In this document: positions 29,370 through 38,573 of the stretch, in pieces | Layout of the letters: every line of letters begins with the position of its first letter | Position numbering within the stretch: position 1 is the stretch's first letter | Translations under genes and position numbers: made by a program | Source of the DNA: PALSA-607 sp963825425 | GTDB lineage: Bacteria > Actinomycetota > Actinomycetes > Acidothermales > Acidothermaceae | Length of the DNA: 64,000 bases | Assembly: GCA_963825425.1 (NCBI GenBank) | Contig: CAWGTF010000015.1 | Location: 1-64,000 of the forward strand | Direction of reading: 5' to 3' | Notes under the pieces: generated by a model | Databases searched by the model: none | What the model was told of the DNA's origin: nothing | What the model saw: only the letters and a program-made list of their open reading frames with translations

Positions 29370-30193
29370 CCGAAGAGCTGCTCAAGCACCAACGCCACGC
29401 CGTCCTCGTCGTTGCTTGAGGTCGTGAGGTCGACGGCGGCGAGCACGTCGGGGTGCGCGTTCGCCACCGCGTAGCCGGTGCCGGCCCACACGAGCATCGG
29501 CAGATCGTTGGGCATGTCACCGAACGCGACCACATCCTCGCGGTCGATGCCACGCTCCGCAGCGAGCTGCGCCAACGCGGTGCCTTTGGTGACGCCGACC
29601 GGCCCCATCTCGATGAGTCCGCGCCCGTTCGAATGCGTCGGTTCGACCAAGTCGCCGACCAGCCCGCGGGCGATGATCAGCAGCTCGTCGGCCGCGATTT
29701 GGGGATGCGACGCCAGCAACTTGGCGGCCGGGTGCGAGGTCACTACGTCGAGATCGTGCACCGGCAAGGCGACTTCGAAGGTGATGGTCCAGCCGCCCCG
29801 GTAGGCGGGTGTTCGGTAAGCGTCGAACCCGTTCTCGACCGCAAATCCGAGGTCTGGAAGGGCGGTCGAGAGGACCTCGACAACCTTGGCCACGGTCTCG
29901 ACCGGAATCAGTGTCGATTCGAGAATCTGCTCGGCGGGCAGGTCGTAGACGATGGCCCCGTTGGAGCAGATCACGATGCCGTGGTGATCCGTCTGCTCCG
30001 CGATGGTGGCGAGCCAGCGCGGCGGGCGACCGGTGACCAGGACCACGGTGGCGCCGGCCCTTTCGGCCGCTAACAGCGCGTGCACTGTGCGCGTCGAAAT
30101 CGTGCCGTCCGACCTGACGATGGTGCCGTCGAGATCGGTCGCGACCATTCTCGGCACCCGGGACCGGTAAGCGCGCGAAGGCTGTTGCGACAT
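29366..30193 (-). CDS. Cof-type HAD-IIB phosphatase
   Basis: The four HAD motifs are visible: VATDLDGTIVRSDG (nucleophile and acid/base Asp), VVLVTGRPPRW, a Lys in MGPVGVTKGTALAQLA, and VVAFGDMPNDLPMLVWAGTG. The C2B cap lies between motifs II and III. Such enzymes dephosphorylate sugar phosphates or nucleotides in the cytoplasm; the substrate cannot be read from sequence. ATG 30193 comes 7 bp after the serS stop, so it is co-transcribed with serS, as in many actinobacteria. A later start at ATG 30151 near the first motif is possible but would lose the conserved spacing to serS. Confidence 0.88.
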   Translation of the reverse strand: MSQQPSRAYRSRVPRMVATDLDGTIVRSDGTISTRTVHALLAAERAGATVVLVTGRPPRWLATIAEQTDHHGIVICSNGAIVYDLPAEQILESTLIPVETVAKVVEVLSTALPDLGFAVENGFDAYRTPAYRGGWTITFEVALPVHDLDVVTSHPAAKLLASHPQIAADELLIIARGLVGDLVEPTHSNGRGLIEMGPVGVTKGTALAQLAAERGIDREDVVAFGDMPNDLPMLVWAGTGYAVANAHPDVLAAVDLTTSSNDEDGVALVLEQLFG

Positions 30194-30200
30194 CTCGCGC

Positions 30201-31472
30201 CTAGGCAATCGGCTCGAGCACGTCGCGGCCGAGGTAGGGCCGCAGCGCGGTCGGTACCACGACGGATCCGTCCGCCCGCTGGTGGTTCTCCAGAATCGCC
30301 ACGATCGTGCGAGGGATCGCGACCAACGTTCCGTTGAGCGTCGCAGCAGATCGGACGCCGTCGGCATCGCGCATGCGGATGTTGAGTCGCCGGGCCTGGA
30401 ACTCCGTGCAGTTCGACGTCGACGTGACCTCGCGATACTTGCCCTGCGTCGGTACCCAGGCTTCGCAGTCGTACTTGCGCGCCGCGCTCGAGCCGAGGTC
30501 ACCCGACGCGACGTCGATGACGCGGTACGGGATCTCGAGGGCATCGAGAAACTGTCGCTCCCACCCGAGCAGCCGCTGATGTTCGGCGACCGCGTCCTCG
30601 GGTGCGCAGAACGTGAACATCTCGACCTTGTCGAACTGGTGAACGCGAATGATGCCCTTGGTGTCCTTGCCGTAGGTCCCGGCCTCACGCCGAAAGCACG
30701 GCGAGAACCCGACGTAGCGCAACGGCAAATCGTCGACCGCCAACGTCTCGTCCATGCGGTACGCCGCGAGCGGCACCTCCGCCGTCCCGACGAGGTAGTA
30801 GTCATCGGCCTCGAGGCGAAAGACGTTCTCCGCCGCCTGACCGAGGAACCCGGTGCCCTCCATCGCCCGCGACCGCACGAGCGCCGGCGGCAACATCGCG
30901 GTGAAGCCAGCCGCGACCGCCTGCATCATGGCCATATTGACCAGCGCGAGCTCGAGCAGCGCGCCGACGCCGGTCAGGTAGTAGAAGCGTGAACCCGAGA
31001 CCTTGGCAGCGCGCTCGACGTCGATCGCACCGAGGATCTTGCCGAGTTCGACGTGATCGCGCGGCGTGAAGTCGAAGGACGGCGGGGTGCCGACGGTCGC
31101 GACGAGCGCGAAATCGTCCTCGCCACCTTCAGGCACTCCAGGCTCGATGACGTTCGACAACGCCAGTGCCGCATCTCGCAGCGCCTCGTCGGCGGTGGCG
31201 AGTTCGGCCTCGGCTTCGCGAACCTCGGCCGCAAGATCCTTGGCGTGGACCAACAACGCATGCTTCTCGGCGTCCGGCCCTTTCGCAGCAGCGGCGACTT
31301 CTTTGCCCAGCGATTTCTGCGACGCGCGCACAGTGTCGAAGCGCAGCACCGCGGCGCGGCGCCGTTCGTCCGCCGCGAGCAGCATGTCGACGAGCGCGGG
31401 ATCCTCACCTCGTACCCGCTGAGACGTGCGCACCCGGTCGGGGTCGTCGCGCACCAACTTGATGTCGATCAC
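30201..31472 (-). CDS. serS: seryl-tRNA synthetase
   Basis: Full-length (423 aa) class II synthetase charging tRNA-Ser. The N-terminal coiled-coil arm that grips the tRNA long variable arm covers ~residues 35-100 (AEVREAEAELATADEALRDA). The catalytic core has motif 2 (FRREAGTYGKDTKGIIRVHQ, then FDKVEMF) and motif 3 (TLVAIPRTIVAILENHQRAD), plus the serine-binding TAEVPLAAYRM. It starts MIDIKLVRDDPDRVRTSQ, the usual N-terminus of the family. The upstream gene is pheA (25 bp away on the same strand), and an HAD phosphatase follows 7 bp downstream. Confidence 0.97.
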   Translation of the reverse strand: MIDIKLVRDDPDRVRTSQRVRGEDPALVDMLLAADERRRAAVLRFDTVRASQKSLGKEVAAAAKGPDAEKHALLVHAKDLAAEVREAEAELATADEALRDAALALSNVIEPGVPEGGEDDFALVATVGTPPSFDFTPRDHVELGKILGAIDVERAAKVSGSRFYYLTGVGALLELALVNMAMMQAVAAGFTAMLPPALVRSRAMEGTGFLGQAAENVFRLEADDYYLVGTAEVPLAAYRMDETLAVDDLPLRYVGFSPCFRREAGTYGKDTKGIIRVHQFDKVEMFTFCAPEDAVAEHQRLLGWERQFLDALEIPYRVIDVASGDLGSSAARKYDCEAWVPTQGKYREVTSTSNCTEFQARRLNIRMRDADGVRSAATLNGTLVAIPRTIVAILENHQRADGSVVVPTALRPYLGRDVLEPIA

Positions 31473-31497
31473 CCGACGAGGCTATCCGAGCGGCTAC

Positions 31498-32433
31498 CTA
31501 GCCTTCGCCAGCCGTCACTCTCGCCAGCCAGGCGGCCGCGTCGCGGAACTCGGTGTCCGACGTCCCGCGCCTCATCGTCGGCGGCAGGCCGTCGGCGCGC
31601 GGGTAGCTGCCAAGGAAGCGGACGTCGCTGCAGATGCGCCGTAGCCCCATCAACGCCTCGCTGACCCGAGCGTCGACGATGTGGCCCTCGCAGTCGATCG
31701 AGAAGCAGTACCGACCGAGCCCGACGCCGGTGGGCCGGGATTCGATCCAGGTCAAGTTGATGCCGCGAACCGCGAACTCGGTGAGGATCTCGAGCAGCGC
31801 GCCCGGGTGGTCCTCGCCAATGAACGCCACAAGCGACGTCTTGTCGGTGCCGGTCGGAGCGGCGGGCTGCGTCGGCGGCCCGACCAGCACGAAGCGCGTC
31901 ACCGCACCCGCATGATCGTGAATGTCGTCCTCGACGACCTCAAGTCCGTACCGCTGCGCTGCCAAGGCAGAGGTGATGGCGCCGTCGAGGCTCGACGCCG
32001 GTGACGCCACCGACGCAGCTGCCTCAGCGTTGGACGCCGAGGTCACGATCTCGACGTCGCTTAAGTTGTCGGCAATCCAACGCCGGCATTGCGCTTCGGC
32101 CTGCGGGTGCGCCGCGACTCTTTTCAGCGCCGACCGCGACGTCCCAGGCCGGACGGCGAGGGCGAACCCGACGTCGAGCAGCACCTCGCGCGTGATGTGC
32201 AGGAGCTCGCCGGTCGACAACTCGTCGATGGTCGAAGCCACCCCGCCGCCGACCGAATTCTCCAGCGGCACCAACGCGGCACTGACCTCACCACGCCGGA
32301 CCGCGTCGAGCGCGGCTGAGACGCTGCGGTGCGGCAGCAGTTCGGCGTCCGCGGCTTCGGGAACCGTACGCAGCGCGGCCTCAGTGAAGGTGCCCTCAGG
32401 GCCCAAGTAGGCATAGCGAGACGACGCGGGCAT
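31498..32433 (-). CDS. pheA: prephenate dehydratase
   Basis: This monofunctional enzyme converts prephenate to phenylpyruvate in phenylalanine synthesis. The start MPASSRYAYLGPEGTFTEAA carries the YLGPEGTF signature. The catalytic Thr-Arg-Phe motif is in GAVTRFVLVG. The C-terminal ACT domain that senses phenylalanine has GALLEILTEFAVRGINLTWI followed by ESRPTG, the two allosteric motifs. At 311 aa it has the usual monofunctional length with no chorismate mutase domain. It precedes serS on the same strand, a gene order common in actinobacteria. Confidence 0.96.
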   Translation of the reverse strand: MPASSRYAYLGPEGTFTEAALRTVPEAADAELLPHRSVSAALDAVRRGEVSAALVPLENSVGGGVASTIDELSTGELLHITREVLLDVGFALAVRPGTSRSALKRVAAHPQAEAQCRRWIADNLSDVEIVTSASNAEAAASVASPASSLDGAITSALAAQRYGLEVVEDDIHDHAGAVTRFVLVGPPTQPAAPTGTDKTSLVAFIGEDHPGALLEILTEFAVRGINLTWIESRPTGVGLGRYCFSIDCEGHIVDARVSEALMGLRRICSDVRFLGSYPRADGLPPTMRRGTSDTEFRDAAAWLARVTAGEG

Positions 32434-32456
32434 GGGCCGAACTTTAGCGTGGCGGT

Positions 32457-33083
32457 TCAGGACTCGATCGGATCGACAGCCGGCAGTTCGACCTCGTCAT
32501 CGTCGAACAGCGCAACCTCGGCAGGTTCAGCCGGCCGAACCAGAACCGCAGGCGAATCCTTCTGGACGGCGGTTGGCTGGCGACCGCTCGGACCCGCGCC
32601 ACCTCTGGTGGCAAAGGCGATCGCCTGCCTTTCTTCCGGGGAGAGCTGCTGGTCGCTGGTGCCGCCCTTGACGCCCTTCGCATACGACCGCGTTTCGGTC
32701 CGGCCGTGAATCGCGCTGATCACCAGGCCATCACCGGAGTCATCGAGCAGCGCCGCCGAGAATGACATGCGCCCACCCATGTCTCGAAAGGCGTCGTAGC
32801 GCACTACTGCGACATGGCGAAGTGCGTCTGCGACGTCGAGCCGCAGCTCGTGCATGCGGCCTTCGACCGATGACAACTCAGCGCGCAAGCGGGCGACCAG
32901 CTCGACCTGTTTGGCGGCCGAGGACAGGAACGATTCCTCGTCGTCGCCGGCCTGCAGGATGGTCAGGTTGCGGCGCAGCTTGCGCAGCCGCAGGTGGGCG
33001 AACAGCGCGATCAGCAGGCCGACCCCACCGGCCGACGTCCCGATCACGGCAAGCAGGGCGGCAGTCGAACTGGAGAGTGACAC
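32457..33083 (-). CDS. DUF4446 family membrane-anchored protein
   Basis: A single N-terminal helix (AGGVGLLIALFAHLRLRKL) anchors a cytoplasmic domain with the family core: VRYDAFRDMGGRMSFSAALL and DDSGDGLVISAIHGRTETRS, then YAKGVKGGTSDQQLSPEERQ. The function of DUF4446 is unknown. I chose GTG 33083 (MSLSSSTAALLAVIG) because it puts the helix ~20 residues from the start and leaves 41 bp of divergent promoter space to the next gene; a frame extending to 33188 would overlap that gene. The tail is acidic (VALFDDDEVELP). It precedes pheA by 23 bp. Confidence 0.85.
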   Translation of the reverse strand: MSLSSSTAALLAVIGTSAGGVGLLIALFAHLRLRKLRRNLTILQAGDDEESFLSSAAKQVELVARLRAELSSVEGRMHELRLDVADALRHVAVVRYDAFRDMGGRMSFSAALLDDSGDGLVISAIHGRTETRSYAKGVKGGTSDQQLSPEERQAIAFATRGGAGPSGRQPTAVQKDSPAVLVRPAEPAEVALFDDDEVELPAVDPIES

Positions 33084-33124
33084 GGCGCTCAGCCTAACCG
33101 CCCACCAGCCAGTATCGTCCGGCC

Positions 33125-34276
33125 ATGGCACTGCTCCGGATCCTTGCGCTCGTCGGCGGTTTCGCCGTCCTGGGCGGCACCGCATCAAGCGTGCTGCGCA
33201 CCCTCGTCGTCCCGCGCGCTGTGCTGTCCAAGGTTTCCGAGGTGGTGCTCGACTCGACGGTGCGGGTGTCTCGCCTGGTGGCCGACCGCATCGCCGACTA
33301 CGAGCGCCGCGACAACATCTTGGCGTGGGCAGCGCCGCTGTCCTTGATGACGCTGCTCTTCACCTGGATCGCCTGTTTCTGGATGGGGTTCAGCCTGCTC
33401 GACTTCGGCTTCACCCACTTCACCTTCAGCGCGGCGATGCGCCAGGCCGGCTCGTCGATCGCGACGCTCGGTTTCGCGGCATCCCCGACGGCGTCGCTGA
33501 CCACCCTCGACATCGTTACCGGGATCACCGGCATGGTCGTGGTCGCCTTGCAGATCGCCTACTTGCCGACCCTCTACTCCGCCTACAACAGGCGCGAGTC
33601 GCTGATCACCGTTCTGTCGGCGCGCGGCGGCGAACCCGCGTGGGGTCCAGAAATCCTCGCCCGGCACGTCTGGCTTGATCTCGAAGGCAATCTCCCAGAC
33701 CTCTACAGCAGCTGGGAAAGCTGGGCGGCCACGGTTTCTGAGAGCCACACCAGCTACCCGGTACTGATCCACTTCAGGTCGCCGCAACCGCTCCGCTCGT
33801 GGCTGATCGCCCTGCTGGGTGTCATGGACGCCGCCGCCTTGCAGACCGCGCTCGCGCCGACAACCGCGCCGGTCGAGGCCCGACTGCTGCTCCAGATGGG
33901 ATACCTGACGTTGCGCGACCTCGCAGCGATCGAGTCCATCCCGACCCGCCGCGACGTGTCGCCAGACGATCCGATCCAGCTGCCGTATGCGGAGTTCGAG
34001 GAAGCCGTCGACATGCTGAGCTCGATCGGACTGAAGGTCGAGCGCACTGCCGCGCAGGCGTGGCCGCATTTTCGGGGTTGGCGGGTGAACTACGAGGACG
34101 CCGCCTACGGACTCGCAAAGCACATCGATGCCGTGCCTGCCCGGTGGTCGGGTCCCCGGCGCCGCCAGGAGCAGCCGATTCCGCCGGTCCGACCGGTCAA
34201 CAAGAAGCCGACAACGACGGGTTTAGCGGATGCCGCGCTGTCAGTGGGCCGCGAGCTGGCCGAAGAAGGTCAGTGA
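33125..34276 (+). CDS. ion-channel-like multi-pass membrane protein (383 aa)
   Basis: The N-terminus has one helix (LLRILALVGGFAVLGGTASS), then a pair (ILAWAAPLSLMTLLFTWIAC, LDIVTGITGMVVVALQIAYL) separated by a re-entrant-looking segment AMRQAGSSIATLGFAA. This helix-pore-helix layout, with TLGF in place of the TVGYG potassium filter, resembles two-helix K+ channel modules. The remaining ~230 residues are cytoplasmic and helical (HVWLDLEGNLPDLYSSWESW, YLTLRDLAAIESIP). I infer a channel-like protein with an altered filter; ion selectivity cannot be predicted. The frame is intact. Its 3' end overlaps the PAS gene on the other strand by 36 bp. Confidence 0.6.
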   Translation: MALLRILALVGGFAVLGGTASSVLRTLVVPRAVLSKVSEVVLDSTVRVSRLVADRIADYERRDNILAWAAPLSLMTLLFTWIACFWMGFSLLDFGFTHFTFSAAMRQAGSSIATLGFAASPTASLTTLDIVTGITGMVVVALQIAYLPTLYSAYNRRESLITVLSARGGEPAWGPEILARHVWLDLEGNLPDLYSSWESWAATVSESHTSYPVLIHFRSPQPLRSWLIALLGVMDAAALQTALAPTTAPVEARLLLQMGYLTLRDLAAIESIPTRRDVSPDDPIQLPYAEFEEAVDMLSSIGLKVERTAAQAWPHFRGWRVNYEDAAYGLAKHIDAVPARWSGPRRRQEQPIPPVRPVNKKPTTTGLADAALSVGRELAEEGQ

Positions 34277-34768
34277 GCCGATAACTGTGCCGTCGTCGGC
34301 GTGCAGCGCGGTCGCAATGGCGTCAAGGGTGAGCGTCCTGCCGTCCGACGTGCGAAGTCGGAGCAGACCGCGGTTCAACATGCCGGTGGCAATCGCCTGC
34401 GTCGGCGGCACGAGCGTTTCGTCGGGCATGGGTTCTGCCGCGCTGCTGAAGTCGACGAGGGTGAAGACGTCGCCAACCAACCGGCGTCCGACCAGTTCGA
34501 CAGGGGCTTCCGCGAAGAAAGCCGCGGCCGAGGCAGAGACCCCGGCGATCCGACCATCGCGGTTCAACACGATGCACGGATCGGCCGACGTGGCCACCAC
34601 GGTGACCCACGCTCGCAACGTTTCGCGCAGCGGAGCAAGCTCTGGTGATGGCCGCTGAATGAGCGGAATCAGTAGGTACGACATGCCGTCGTGTTTGGCC
34701 CCGGGCACGACGGCTACCCCAACGTCAGTCACCCGATTACCCACATCCCCCCGAGATTTGCTGATCAT
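34241..34768 (-). CDS. PAS-domain protein (175 aa)
   Basis: The central part reads as a PAS fold: LRAWVTVVATSADPCIVLNR, DGRIAGVSASAAAFFAEAPV, ELVGRRLVGDVFTLVDF, and a C-terminal strand set LRLRTSDGRTLTLDAIATAL with GTVIGSLTFFG. No output domain is fused, so it may act as a free sensor or bind a partner. The start is uncertain: ATG 34768 is the longest; ATG 34684 (MSYLLIPLI) would still keep the whole PAS domain. Next on the same strand upstream is the SDR gene, 126 bp away. Confidence 0.6.
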   Translation of the reverse strand: MISKSRGDVGNRVTDVGVAVVPGAKHDGMSYLLIPLIQRPSPELAPLRETLRAWVTVVATSADPCIVLNRDGRIAGVSASAAAFFAEAPVELVGRRLVGDVFTLVDFSSAAEPMPDETLVPPTQAIATGMLNRGLLRLRTSDGRTLTLDAIATALHADDGTVIGSLTFFGQLAAH

Positions 34769-34894
34769 CAGCGTGACACACGGGCGGCCGTATCAACACC
34801 CGGCATAGGTATCGACCGCACGAGTCCATTCGGCGCAGCGCATATTCAGCAAATAGCCGCATACCCCCGCAGTTTGTCCGGCGAGCCGCACGCT

Positions 34895-35806
34895 TCACGA
34901 CCGCGGCGGTGGCGTTCTGTCGGTCATCGAGAAACGCAAGCGGGCCATGGCATTTTCCGGTCCGCTCGCAATTCCCGACGTCTCGAACAGCTCCATGACC
35001 CGATCCGCCAGTTGATCGACGTCCCATCGCCGTTTGCCGTTTTCGATGACCGCGGCCGACGTCCATGGGCGGTAGATCTCCACCGCGTCGCCCTGCACTC
35101 CGAAGACCTTGCCGCTGATGTGCGCGGACGCCGAGCTACACAGGAACGCCACCATCGGCGCGACATTGTCGGGGTGCCAGAAGTCGAACTCGCCGCTGTC
35201 TGCCGCAATGTCACCGTAGGCACCTTCGGTCATCCGGGTGCGGGCGGCGGGTGCGATGGCGTTGCACGTCACCCCGTAGCGCGCCATTTCCTGAGCAACG
35301 ATCGTCGAGAAAGCAGCGATGCCGGCCTTCGCGGCTCCGTAGTTTGATTGGCCGAAGTTGCCCAAGAGTCCTGAGGTGCTCGACGTGCACACGATGCGGC
35401 CCGGGCCGCCGTGCTCCTTCCAGTAGGCGCAGGCAGCGTGCGTCAGTGCGTAGTGCCCACGTAGGTGGACCGCGATGACCGCGTCCCATTCCTCGGCGGT
35501 CATCTTGGCCAGCGTGCGATCGCGCACGATGCCCGCGTTGTTCACGACCGCATCGAGCCGACCGAAGACGTGGATGGCCTGATTGACCAGGGAGGTCGCA
35601 ACGTCGACCGCACTGCAGTCGCCGACGTGCGCGCTGGCGACACCGCCGCTGGTGCTGATCTCGGCGACCACTGCCGACGCCGCCTCCGCGTCGACATCGT
35701 TCACGACGACCCGCGCGCCACCCCGGGCCAGCTCGATCGCCTCGCCGCGGCCGATGCCCCGGCCTGCGCCGGAGATGACCACTACCACGTCGGACAGGAG
35801 TGCCAT
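34895..35806 (-). CDS. short-chain dehydrogenase/reductase (303 aa)
   Basis: Classical SDR with the NAD(P)-binding SGAGRGIG, the NNAG motif, and a catalytic Ser-Tyr-Lys set in CTSSTSG and QSNYGAAKAG. Asp in VVVNDVDAEAA after the second strand suggests NAD(H) preference. The ~50-residue extension with QGDAVEIYRPWTSAAVIENG is typical of the MaoC-associated or 3-hydroxyacyl-CoA dehydrogenase-like SDRs of actinobacteria. It may oxidise a hydroxyacyl-CoA or steroid-type alcohol; the substrate is unknown. The start MALLSDVVVVISGAG follows family usage. Confidence 0.85.
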   Translation of the reverse strand: MALLSDVVVVISGAGRGIGRGEAIELARGGARVVVNDVDAEAASAVVAEISTSGGVASAHVGDCSAVDVATSLVNQAIHVFGRLDAVVNNAGIVRDRTLAKMTAEEWDAVIAVHLRGHYALTHAACAYWKEHGGPGRIVCTSSTSGLLGNFGQSNYGAAKAGIAAFSTIVAQEMARYGVTCNAIAPAARTRMTEGAYGDIAADSGEFDFWHPDNVAPMVAFLCSSASAHISGKVFGVQGDAVEIYRPWTSAAVIENGKRRWDVDQLADRVMELFETSGIASGPENAMARLRFSMTDRTPPPRS

Positions 35807-35823
35807 GACGCGACGCTAGCTGG

Positions 35824-36247
35824 TCAACTCGCGGTCGACCACTCGCGGTTGGTCAAGGGGACAACCGCCCACACGGTCGTCGACGAATCGTGCTGCTCGA
35901 CGCCCCAGCGGGCGGCCAGCGTCGCGACGATCGAGAGGCCGCGCCCGCTCGTGTCGGTCGATCCCGGGTCGGCCACGACCGGACGCGTCGGCGCGCCGCC
36001 GTCAGTAACTGCGACCTCGACACCGTATTCGCCGACTCCCCAGGCGATCGACAAGCTGTCCGTCGTCGAGAGCACGCGCATGGAGAACCGCATTGCAGAG
36101 CAGCTCGGAGGCAACCAACGCGACCTCTTCGCGGACCGGCTCTGGCAAGACGGCAAGATCATCGCGAAGGACAGCCCGGACGTACCCAACGCTCGCGGGC
36201 GTGGGCGTCACGCGAAGAGAGCTCACTGGTCGTACGTTCCCCGGCAA
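35824..36247 (-). CDS. RsbW-like ATP-binding protein (anti-sigma kinase type), one frameshift
   Basis: The protein (~140 aa) is a free GHKL ATPase domain: N box EEVALVASELLCNAVLHAR, G1 box VAVTDGG and G2 box DTSGRGLSIVATLA. The frame changes near 36075, between the N and G1 boxes. Actinobacteria have many such RsbW/SpoIIAB-like proteins, which phosphorylate anti-sigma antagonists or bind sigma factors. ATG 36247 gives MPGNVRPVSSLRVTP. It lies 14 bp downstream of the sensor kinase gene on the same strand, so the pair is likely one operon and one signalling path. Confidence 0.75.
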
Positions 36248-36261
36248 ATAGGGTCAAAACC

Positions 36262-38182
36262 TCACACATATTTCGCCTCGTGGCGGGCCGGGCCCAGAGT
36301 GCGGGCTGACGGGCGTTCTGCGCGTTCGACACCTACCCGCGGGAGCAGTCCAGTGACTTCGAAACAGGTACCGCCGCCGTCCCGCGGTCGGGCCCGAACA
36401 GCGCCGCCGTGCGCCTCGACCAGCCGCTGCACGATGTAGAGGCCGAGACCCACGCCGCCGAATCGTCGCCGCTCGCCGCCGACTTGGTAGAAGCGCTCGA
36501 ATACCTGCGAATGCTCACCTGCCGGGATCCCGAGGCCTCGGTCGCACACCTGCGCGATGATCGTCTCCCCCTCCGCACGAACCGACACGGTGATGGCGCC
36601 CCCGTCGGGGGAGTACTTGATCGCGTTTTCGAGCAGCTGGCCAAAGACGATCTCGATCGAGCTCGGGTCGCCGATCGCGGGCGGCACGTCGGGCGCGATG
36701 TCGAGCACGAACTCGTGCTCTTGCGCGACATTCTCGAACCCGGCAACCGTGGTGCGCAGCAAGCCGCCGAGGTCGAACACGACGTGGGTCGGCGCCGGCG
36801 CGGCAAGACCGGCACGCGAGCCCAACAGCAGCTGCTCAACTAGTGCCGCGAGCGCGCGGGTGCGTTCGGCGATGCGCTCTACCGATCCACGGCGCTCCTC
36901 GTCGGTGATGTTCTCCCAGTGAGTAAGCAACGTCGAGGCATATCCCTGGACGACGGTGATCGGCGTCCGCAGTTCATGACTGGTCACCGCCAGGAACAGG
37001 TCCTTGCTCTCCTCGATCGACTTGGATCGGCTGACATCGCGGAAGTCGACGACGGTCTCGCCGGTATCCGCGATCGGTGCGCACAGCACCTCCAACCAGC
37101 GACCGGAGCCGAGCTGGTACTCGGAGACGACACCGGGGTCTGGCGCCGGGAACGGCAACGGATACCCCAGCACGTCGGCCTGTGACAGCCCGGTCAGCTC
37201 GTGCGCGGCCGGGTTCCATTGCCGGACGAGTCCCTGCGCGTCGACCACCGCCATCCCGTCAAGGGTGGCCTCGATGACGGCGCGTTCGTGCTCGCGTTGC
37301 CGTCGGGTCAGGTCATACGCGCGCGCGTTCGCGAGTGCGGCGCCGGCCGCCTCGGCGAGGAGTTCGAGCACGCTGAGCTCGGCCTTGCCCAGGGCACGGC
37401 CCTGTGCGGCGAAGAACACATACAGCGCACCGGACGGCTGCCCGTCGAGTCGGGTAAGGCCGATGGCGAGCCGCGGCAGTCGCGCACTCGTGGCTGCAAC
37501 GAGTGTCGAGGTGTTGGGGTAATCGTCGTTGTTCAGGGCCATCGACGTGCGCCCCGACTCCAGCACGGTTGCCACCGCCGACTCGGCGAGCGGAATCCGT
37601 TCACCGGCCAGCTCAGACTCGAGGCCGGAGACTGCTGCGATCACCAGGTCGTCGCCGTCGAGCATCACGTAAGCAGCACCATCGGCGGTGAGCAGCTCAC
37701 GGCCAGACTCGCTGATCCGCTGCAGCACGGTGTGCAGGTCGAGATCGGAGTTCAGGCTTGCAATGACGGATGCGAGCCGGCCCACCAGCTCGACGCGGCG
37801 GCGCAGCGCGCGTTGGACGGCTCGCTGCTGCGTCGCATCGCGGATCACGGCTAGCCACCCATCGATCGGGCCGTCGAGCCACGCCCGCAGCGGACTGAAG
37901 ACGATCCACACGTCGACGAGGGTGCCGTCGGCTCGGTGCCTCTTCGTGGCAAGTGACACGTCTTCGCCGGTCATCACCCTCGCGAGGGCTTCATCGCGCT
38001 CCTGCTGGGCGTGCTCGTCGGGGATGCCCGGGAAATTGGCTACCCACAACACTCTTCGCGCTCCAGCCGAAGAGCCGCTCGGCTCCCAGATTCCACAACC
38101 GGATCCGCCCATCGCGATCGCCCGCCACCACGGCGTCGACCATCGCGTCGAGGGCACGGGCCGCGAGCAGGTTGTCGGACAT
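36262..38182 (-). CDS. hybrid PAS-GAF-PAS sensor histidine kinase, one frameshift
   Basis: The ~640-aa cytoplasmic kinase has no membrane helix. The N-terminal PAS (MSDNLLAARALDAMVDAVVA, DGRIRLWNLGAERLFGWSA) is followed by GAF (LHTVLQRISESGRELLTADG to LSVLELLAEAAGAALANARA) and a second PAS (TLDGMAVVDAQGLVRQWNPA). The HisKA dimerisation domain has the phosphorylated His in AVTSHELRTPITVVQGYAST (~residue 405), and HATPase has the N box GQLLENAIKYSPDGG, G1 DRGLGIPAG and G2 GGVGLGLYIVQRLVE. The frame changes near 38058, inside the first PAS. There is no response regulator next door; the small GHKL ATPase downstream may be its partner. Confidence 0.82.
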
Positions 38183-38252
38183 TCCGTCATCGTGTCACCG
38201 CAGCGGCCCGGGAACCGCGACTGACCCGAGAACGTGCCCTAGGCTGGCCGAC

Positions 38253-38573
38253 ATGCTGATCGTGACCACGAACGACATTCCCGGATATCGCGTCGACGAG
38301 GTCCTCGGTGAGGTATTCGGACTCACTGTCCGGTCGCGCAACGCCTTCAGTCAGATGGGCGCCGGCCTGAAATCGATCCTCGGTGGAGAGCTGCGCGGCA
38401 TGACCACGGCGCTCACCGAGAGCCGCAACCAGGTCATGCAGCGGCTCATCGACGAGGCGACCGCCCGCGGCGCGAACGCGATCCTCGCGATGCGGTTCGA
38501 CACCTCGGAGATGGGCGGGGTCTGGACCGAGATCTGCGCCTACGGCACGGCCGTGCGGGTCACGAAGCTCTAG
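38253..38573 (+). CDS. YbjQ/UPF0145 family protein (106 aa)
   Basis: Small soluble protein of the YbjQ (DUF74) family, predicted to form a pentameric ring and often listed as heavy-metal-binding by structure only. The signature pieces are MLIVTTNDIPGYRVDEVLGE, VFGLTVRSRNAFSQMGAGL, ALTESRNQVMQRLIDEATAR and GANAILAMRFDTSEMGGVWT. ATG 38253 gives the conserved start. The role is unknown. It is divergent from the histidine kinase (70 bp apart) and its stop overlaps the stop of the converging transporter gene by four bases. Confidence 0.88.
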   Translation: MLIVTTNDIPGYRVDEVLGEVFGLTVRSRNAFSQMGAGLKSILGGELRGMTTALTESRNQVMQRLIDEATARGANAILAMRFDTSEMGGVWTEICAYGTAVRVTKL

